NCBI GenBank assembly: GCA_910589485.1
Contig: CAJUSW010000001.1
Span: 186,001-250,000 of the forward strand
DNA from: an uncultured Duncaniella sp.
GTDB taxonomy: Bacteria > Bacteroidota > Bacteroidia > Bacteroidales > Muribaculaceae
Reading direction: 5' to 3'
DNA length: 64,000 nt
Of this stretch, positions 61,027 to 64,000 are shown in pieces. The notes under the pieces are model-generated. The model had not been told where the DNA came from and ran no database searches. It saw nothing but the letters and a program-made list of their open reading frames with translations. The position numbers and the translations under genes were made by a program. Position 1 is the first letter of the stretch. Every line of letters begins with the position of its first letter.

Positions 61027-61881
61027 TCAGTTGATATTCTTGATCTCGAGTTCTTTCTCCACCGTCACGAGCTCGTCGCGCATATTGTCGCGTATCACAC
61101 GCACGGTGGACAGCGTGGAGAAGTCGGTGAAAAGCTTGACACGCAGGGTGTAGAAGTTATCCTCCATGTCGCGTGTGCTCGACACTACGGTTCCCACCGG
61201 CACTCCTTCAGGGAACACTGAGGAGTATCCGCTGGTGACGATGGTGTCGCCCGGCATGAACTCGGAATGTTTGGGCAACTCCTCGAGCACGGCCTCGGAT
61301 GGATCCTGACCGTCCCACACGAGCGATCCCACCTGATCATGCCCCTTCACCTTGCATGAAAGCCTCAGATAGGGGTTAAGTACCGATATGAGACGGGCTG
61401 TGTGATCGCCCACCACGTTCACGATACCCACTATACCGTTCTGGTCCATCACGCCCATCTCGGGTTCCACTCCGTCGAGACGACCTTTCTCTATGGTGAT
61501 ATAGTTGTGCGCCCGGTTGATGGAGTTGTTTATCACGTGGGCTATGATAAAGTGATAGCGGGTGAGGGCCGAGTCGACAGTCATTGTGTCGGCCATGGCC
61601 TGCTCCTTGTAATCGCGTATCACATCGTTGAGACGGTAGATCTCAAGTTCAAGATCAGAGTTGCGACGCTGCAGATCCTCGTTGATCTCCTTGAGGAAGA
61701 AATATGACGACACACTGTTGGTGGCTCTGTACAATCCCGACGACAGCTCGTTGGCCGAGGTCAGGTACACATGATGCTGAAACGGGTTGCCCGAAAAGAG
61801 CAACACGCTTCCGGCAATCAAGTATAAGATGAACAGGAACCACGAACTGTATCGGACGAGGAATTTAAGCAGTTCGCTCAC
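61027..61881 (-). CDS. mreC: Rod shape-determining protein MreC
   Basis: 284 residues, GTG start: cytoplasmic tip, one helix at about 14-31, a coiled coil at about 60-95 (LKEINEDLQRRNSDLELEIYRL), then the two beta domains of MreC (GVMDQNGIVGIVNVVGDHTARLISVLNP; GDTIVTSGYSSVFPEGVPVGTV). It scaffolds the elongasome in the periplasm and activates PBP2. 41 bases behind mreB; 73 bases before mreD. Confidence 0.95.
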   Translation of the reverse strand: MSELLKFLVRYSSWFLFILYLIAGSVLLFSGNPFQHHVYLTSANELSSGLYRATNSVSSYFFLKEINEDLQRRNSDLELEIYRLNDVIRDYKEQAMADTMTVDSALTRYHFIIAHVINNSINRAHNYITIEKGRLDGVEPEMGVMDQNGIVGIVNVVGDHTARLISVLNPYLRLSCKVKGHDQVGSLVWDGQDPSEAVLEELPKHSEFMPGDTIVTSGYSSVFPEGVPVGTVVSSTRDMEDNFYTLRVKLFTDFSTLSTVRVIRDNMRDELVTVEKELEIKNIN

Positions 61882-61922
61882 TGTGGGTGTTTTCTAAAAT
61901 AACGGATGGATATTATCGTGGA

Positions 61923-62942
61923 CTATCGGATGAGGAACGAGAATGTCTCGATGTTCTTCAGAGCGACACCGGTACCCTTGGCAACGGCGAGGAGCGGATC
62001 CTCGGCGATGTGGAACTGGATGCCGATCTTGTCGGTGAGACGCTTGTCGAGACCGCGGAGCATGGCACCGCCACCGGCAAGGAAGATACCGTTCATCACA
62101 ATATCGGAATAAAGTTCCGGGGGGGTCTCATCGAGGGCCTGGAGTACAGCTGCCTCGATGCGCGAGATGGATTTCTCGATACAGTGGGAGATCTCCTGAT
62201 AGCTCACGGGCACCTCCATGGGGAGAGCCGTCATCTTGTTGGGACCATGCACAATGAAGTCCTCGGGGGGATTCTCAAGCTCGGTGAGGGCCGATCCGAC
62301 ATGAATCTTGATCATCTCGGCTGTGCGCTCGCCTACCTTTACATTGTGTACACGGCTCATGTGCTCCATGATGTCGTCGGTGAGGTCGTCGCCGGCCACC
62401 TGGATACTCTTGTTGGACACGATGCCGCCAAGCGAGATCACAGCAATCTCAGTGGTACCACCGCCTATGTCAACGATCATGTTGCCCTGAGGCGCGAGCA
62501 CGTCGATACCGATACCGAGAGCGGCGGCCATGGGTTCGTAGATCATGTAGACGTCACGGCCTCCGGCATGCTCGGACGAGTCACGCACGGCGCGGATCTC
62601 AACCTCGGTGGATCCTGAGGGGATGCCCACAACCATCTTCATGGAGGGTGAGAACCAGTTGCTCTTGGAGCTTGCTTTCTTGATGAGACCGCGTATCATC
62701 ATCTCGGCGGCGTTGAAGTTGGCGATCACGCCCTTGCGGAGGGGACGGATTGTCTCGATGCCGTCGTTCTCCTTACCCTGCATGAGCTTGGCCTCGCGTC
62801 CCACGGCAATGAGCTTGCCTGTGCGCTTCTCGAGGGCCACGATCGAGGGCTCGTCGATGACGATCTTGTCGTTGTGTATGATGATAGTATTGGCCGTTCC
62901 GAGGTCAATGGCTATCTCTTTGGTGAATGAAAAAAGTCCCAT
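61923..62942 (-). CDS. mreB: Rod shape-determining actin homologue MreB
   Basis: 339 residues, full-length bacterial actin that directs side-wall synthesis. Phosphate-1 loop IAIDLGTANTIIIH, connect/phosphate-2 MIVDIGGGTTEIAVISLGG, and adenosine motif GIFLAGGGAMLRGLDKRL are all present. First gene of the elongasome cluster and probably under its own promoter in the gap to purH. The strict gene order shows a rod or ovoid-rod cell shape program. Confidence 0.98.
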   Translation of the reverse strand: MGLFSFTKEIAIDLGTANTIIIHNDKIVIDEPSIVALEKRTGKLIAVGREAKLMQGKENDGIETIRPLRKGVIANFNAAEMMIRGLIKKASSKSNWFSPSMKMVVGIPSGSTEVEIRAVRDSSEHAGGRDVYMIYEPMAAALGIGIDVLAPQGNMIVDIGGGTTEIAVISLGGIVSNKSIQVAGDDLTDDIMEHMSRVHNVKVGERTAEMIKIHVGSALTELENPPEDFIVHGPNKMTALPMEVPVSYQEISHCIEKSISRIEAAVLQALDETPPELYSDIVMNGIFLAGGGAMLRGLDKRLTDKIGIQFHIAEDPLLAVAKGTGVALKNIETFSFLIR

Positions 62943-62990
62943 TTAGTAATAATGTATTTTATGAGGGGAAAGGTGGATGGGTTTGCAGTG

Positions 62991-63020
62991 CGTATGGCCG
63001 TATCGTAACACGGCCATACG
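62991..63020 (-). terminator. Hairpin after purH
   Basis: Perfect 11-bp stem CGTATGGCCGT / ACGGCCATACG, 14 bases past the purH stop. No T run follows on the minus strand, so it may act as a processing or partial termination site. Confidence 0.55.
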
Positions 63021-63034
63021 TAATTTCTTATTTC

Positions 63035-64000
63035 TTAGTGCTTGAAGTGACGGAAACCGGTGGTGACCATGGCCATGCCGTGCTCGTCACAGTAGGCCAC
63101 GCTCTCGGCGTCGCGAATGGAGCCTCCGGGATGGATCACGGAAGTGATGCCGGCCTGATCGGCGATCTCCACACAGTCGGGGAAGGGGAAGAACGCATCC
63201 GATGCCATCACTGCGCCCTGCAGGTCATGGCCGAATGAACGGGCTTTCTCGATAGCCTGCTTGAGTGCGTCGACACGTGAGGTCTGACCCACACCGCTGG
63301 CGAGGAGCATGCCATTCTTGGCAAGCACGATGGCGTTGCTCTTGGAGTTCTTTACGATCTTGTTGGCAAACAGGAGATCGGCGGCCTGCTCGGGTGTAAC
63401 GGCAAGCTTGGTCACCTGATTGAGCTCGGCGGGATTCTCGATCTTGAGGTCGCGGTCCTGCACAAGCGCGCCGTTGAGGCATGAGCGGAACTGGCGGGTA
63501 GTGGCAAGAGGAGCCTTCTGGATGAGGATGATACGGTTCTTTTTCTGCTTGAGCACCTCGAGAGCCTCGGGGGTATAGGCAGGAGCGATTATCACCTCGA
63601 AGAATATCTTGTTGATCTCCTCGGCGGCATCGGCCTCGACAGTGCCGTTGGTGATGAGAACGCCACCAAACGCGCTTACGGGATCGCCGGCCAGGGCATC
63701 CTTCCATGCCTCGGCAATGGTGGCACGTGATGCAAGACCACACGCATTATTGTGCTTGAGGACGGCAAATGTGGGATCGGCAAACTCGGATATGAGGCTT
63801 ACGGCAGCATCGATGTCGAGAAGGTTGTTGTAGGAGATCTCCTTACCGTGAAGCTGCTCAAACATTGCATCGAAATCACCGAAGAATGTGCCCTTCTGGT
63901 GAGGATTCTCGCCGTAACGCATTGTCTTGGCATGATCGAATGCTATGCGGAGCTCTTCGCAAGGCTCGATGGGGCTCTCCACAGCCGACGAAGCGAAATA
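63035..64000 (-). CDS. purH: Bifunctional PurH, C-terminal AICAR transformylase part (cut by window edge)
   Basis: Last two steps of IMP synthesis: AICAR formylation and IMP ring closure. The visible ~321 residues are the C-terminal transformylase: MRYGENPHQKGTFFGD at its start, the catalytic Lys-His in VLKHNNACGLA, GGVLITNGTVEADAAEEI, and the end IHPGGSIRDAESV ... GMAMVTTGFRHFKH. The frame is open to the right edge (YFASSAVESPIEP), so the IMP cyclohydrolase part lies beyond 64000. Together with guaB at the other end, purine genes bracket the window by chance. Confidence 0.96.
   Translation of the reverse strand, partial: YFASSAVESPIEPCEELRIAFDHAKTMRYGENPHQKGTFFGDFDAMFEQLHGKEISYNNLLDIDAAVSLISEFADPTFAVLKHNNACGLASRATIAEAWKDALAGDPVSAFGGVLITNGTVEADAAEEINKIFFEVIIAPAYTPEALEVLKQKKNRIILIQKAPLATTRQFRSCLNGALVQDRDLKIENPAELNQVTKLAVTPEQAADLLFANKIVKNSKSNAIVLAKNGMLLASGVGQTSRVDALKQAIEKARSFGHDLQGAVMASDAFFPFPDCVEIADQAGITSVIHPGGSIRDAESVAYCDEHGMAMVTTGFRHFKH

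Overview
The window is a piece of a Bacteroidales chromosome, most likely from the Muribaculaceae or a close relative. The evidence is: a tmRNA whose tag reads GENNYALAA; promoters of the Bacteroidetes type (a TAnnTTTG box, often with TTG about 20 bases upstream); a full-length sprA; a fused ResB-CcsA protein; DUF4369-thioredoxin and DUF6249 proteins; and moderately GC-rich coding sequence between AT-rich gaps. Both ends cut genes: guaB loses its 3' part at the left edge and purH loses its 5' part at the right edge.

Layout. 1-4.3 kb: guaB, an L,D-transpeptidase, a TIGR02757 protein, a tandem GNAT and a thioredoxin lipoprotein. 4.6-6.6 kb: glycogen branching enzyme. 6.7-11.7 kb: a minus-strand cluster of a coiled-coil membrane protein, MgtC-like protein, cation/proton antiporter and a kinase-like protein lacking key residues. 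This block (with glgB) is bracketed by two inverted copies of a ~190-bp MITE-like element. 12-15.7 kb: a methyltransferase, a GNAT, a gene-poor structured stretch, a toxin-antitoxin-like pair between two copies of the tmRNA 3' end and terminator, and the tmRNA gene. 15.8-18 kb: groES-groEL behind a sigma-54-type promoter with a perfect palindrome. 18-21 kb: a MATE pump and an ECF sigma operon. 21.2-27.5 kb: porin, imelysin lipoprotein, di-heme protein and cytochrome c assembly protein, probably one metal- or redox-related operon. 27.5-28.8 kb: an unrecognised gene flanked by short repeats. 28.8-32 kb: an outer-membrane barrel, a C1 peptidase and an ATP-grasp-like protein. 32-40 kb: ruvA and the 7.5-kb sprA. 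40-44 kb: comEC, a YeiH-type transporter and aroE. 44.2-51 kb: a five-gene tripartite ABC efflux operon followed by a PAP2 phosphatase with a barrel-like tail. 51-57 kb: alpha-L-rhamnosidase and a galactose operon (galM, a nucleotidyltransferase, galK) without galT. 57-63 kb: the rod-shape cluster mreB-mreC-mreD-mrdA-rodA. 63-64 kb: purH.

Most of the window is ordinary core genome. The parts that most deserve a second look are the MITE-like repeats, the tmRNA-adjacent island remnant with its palindromic operator, the groESL control region, the degenerate kinase, and the imelysin/di-heme/CcsBA operon. All family assignments are from reading the translated sequences; no database search was run.
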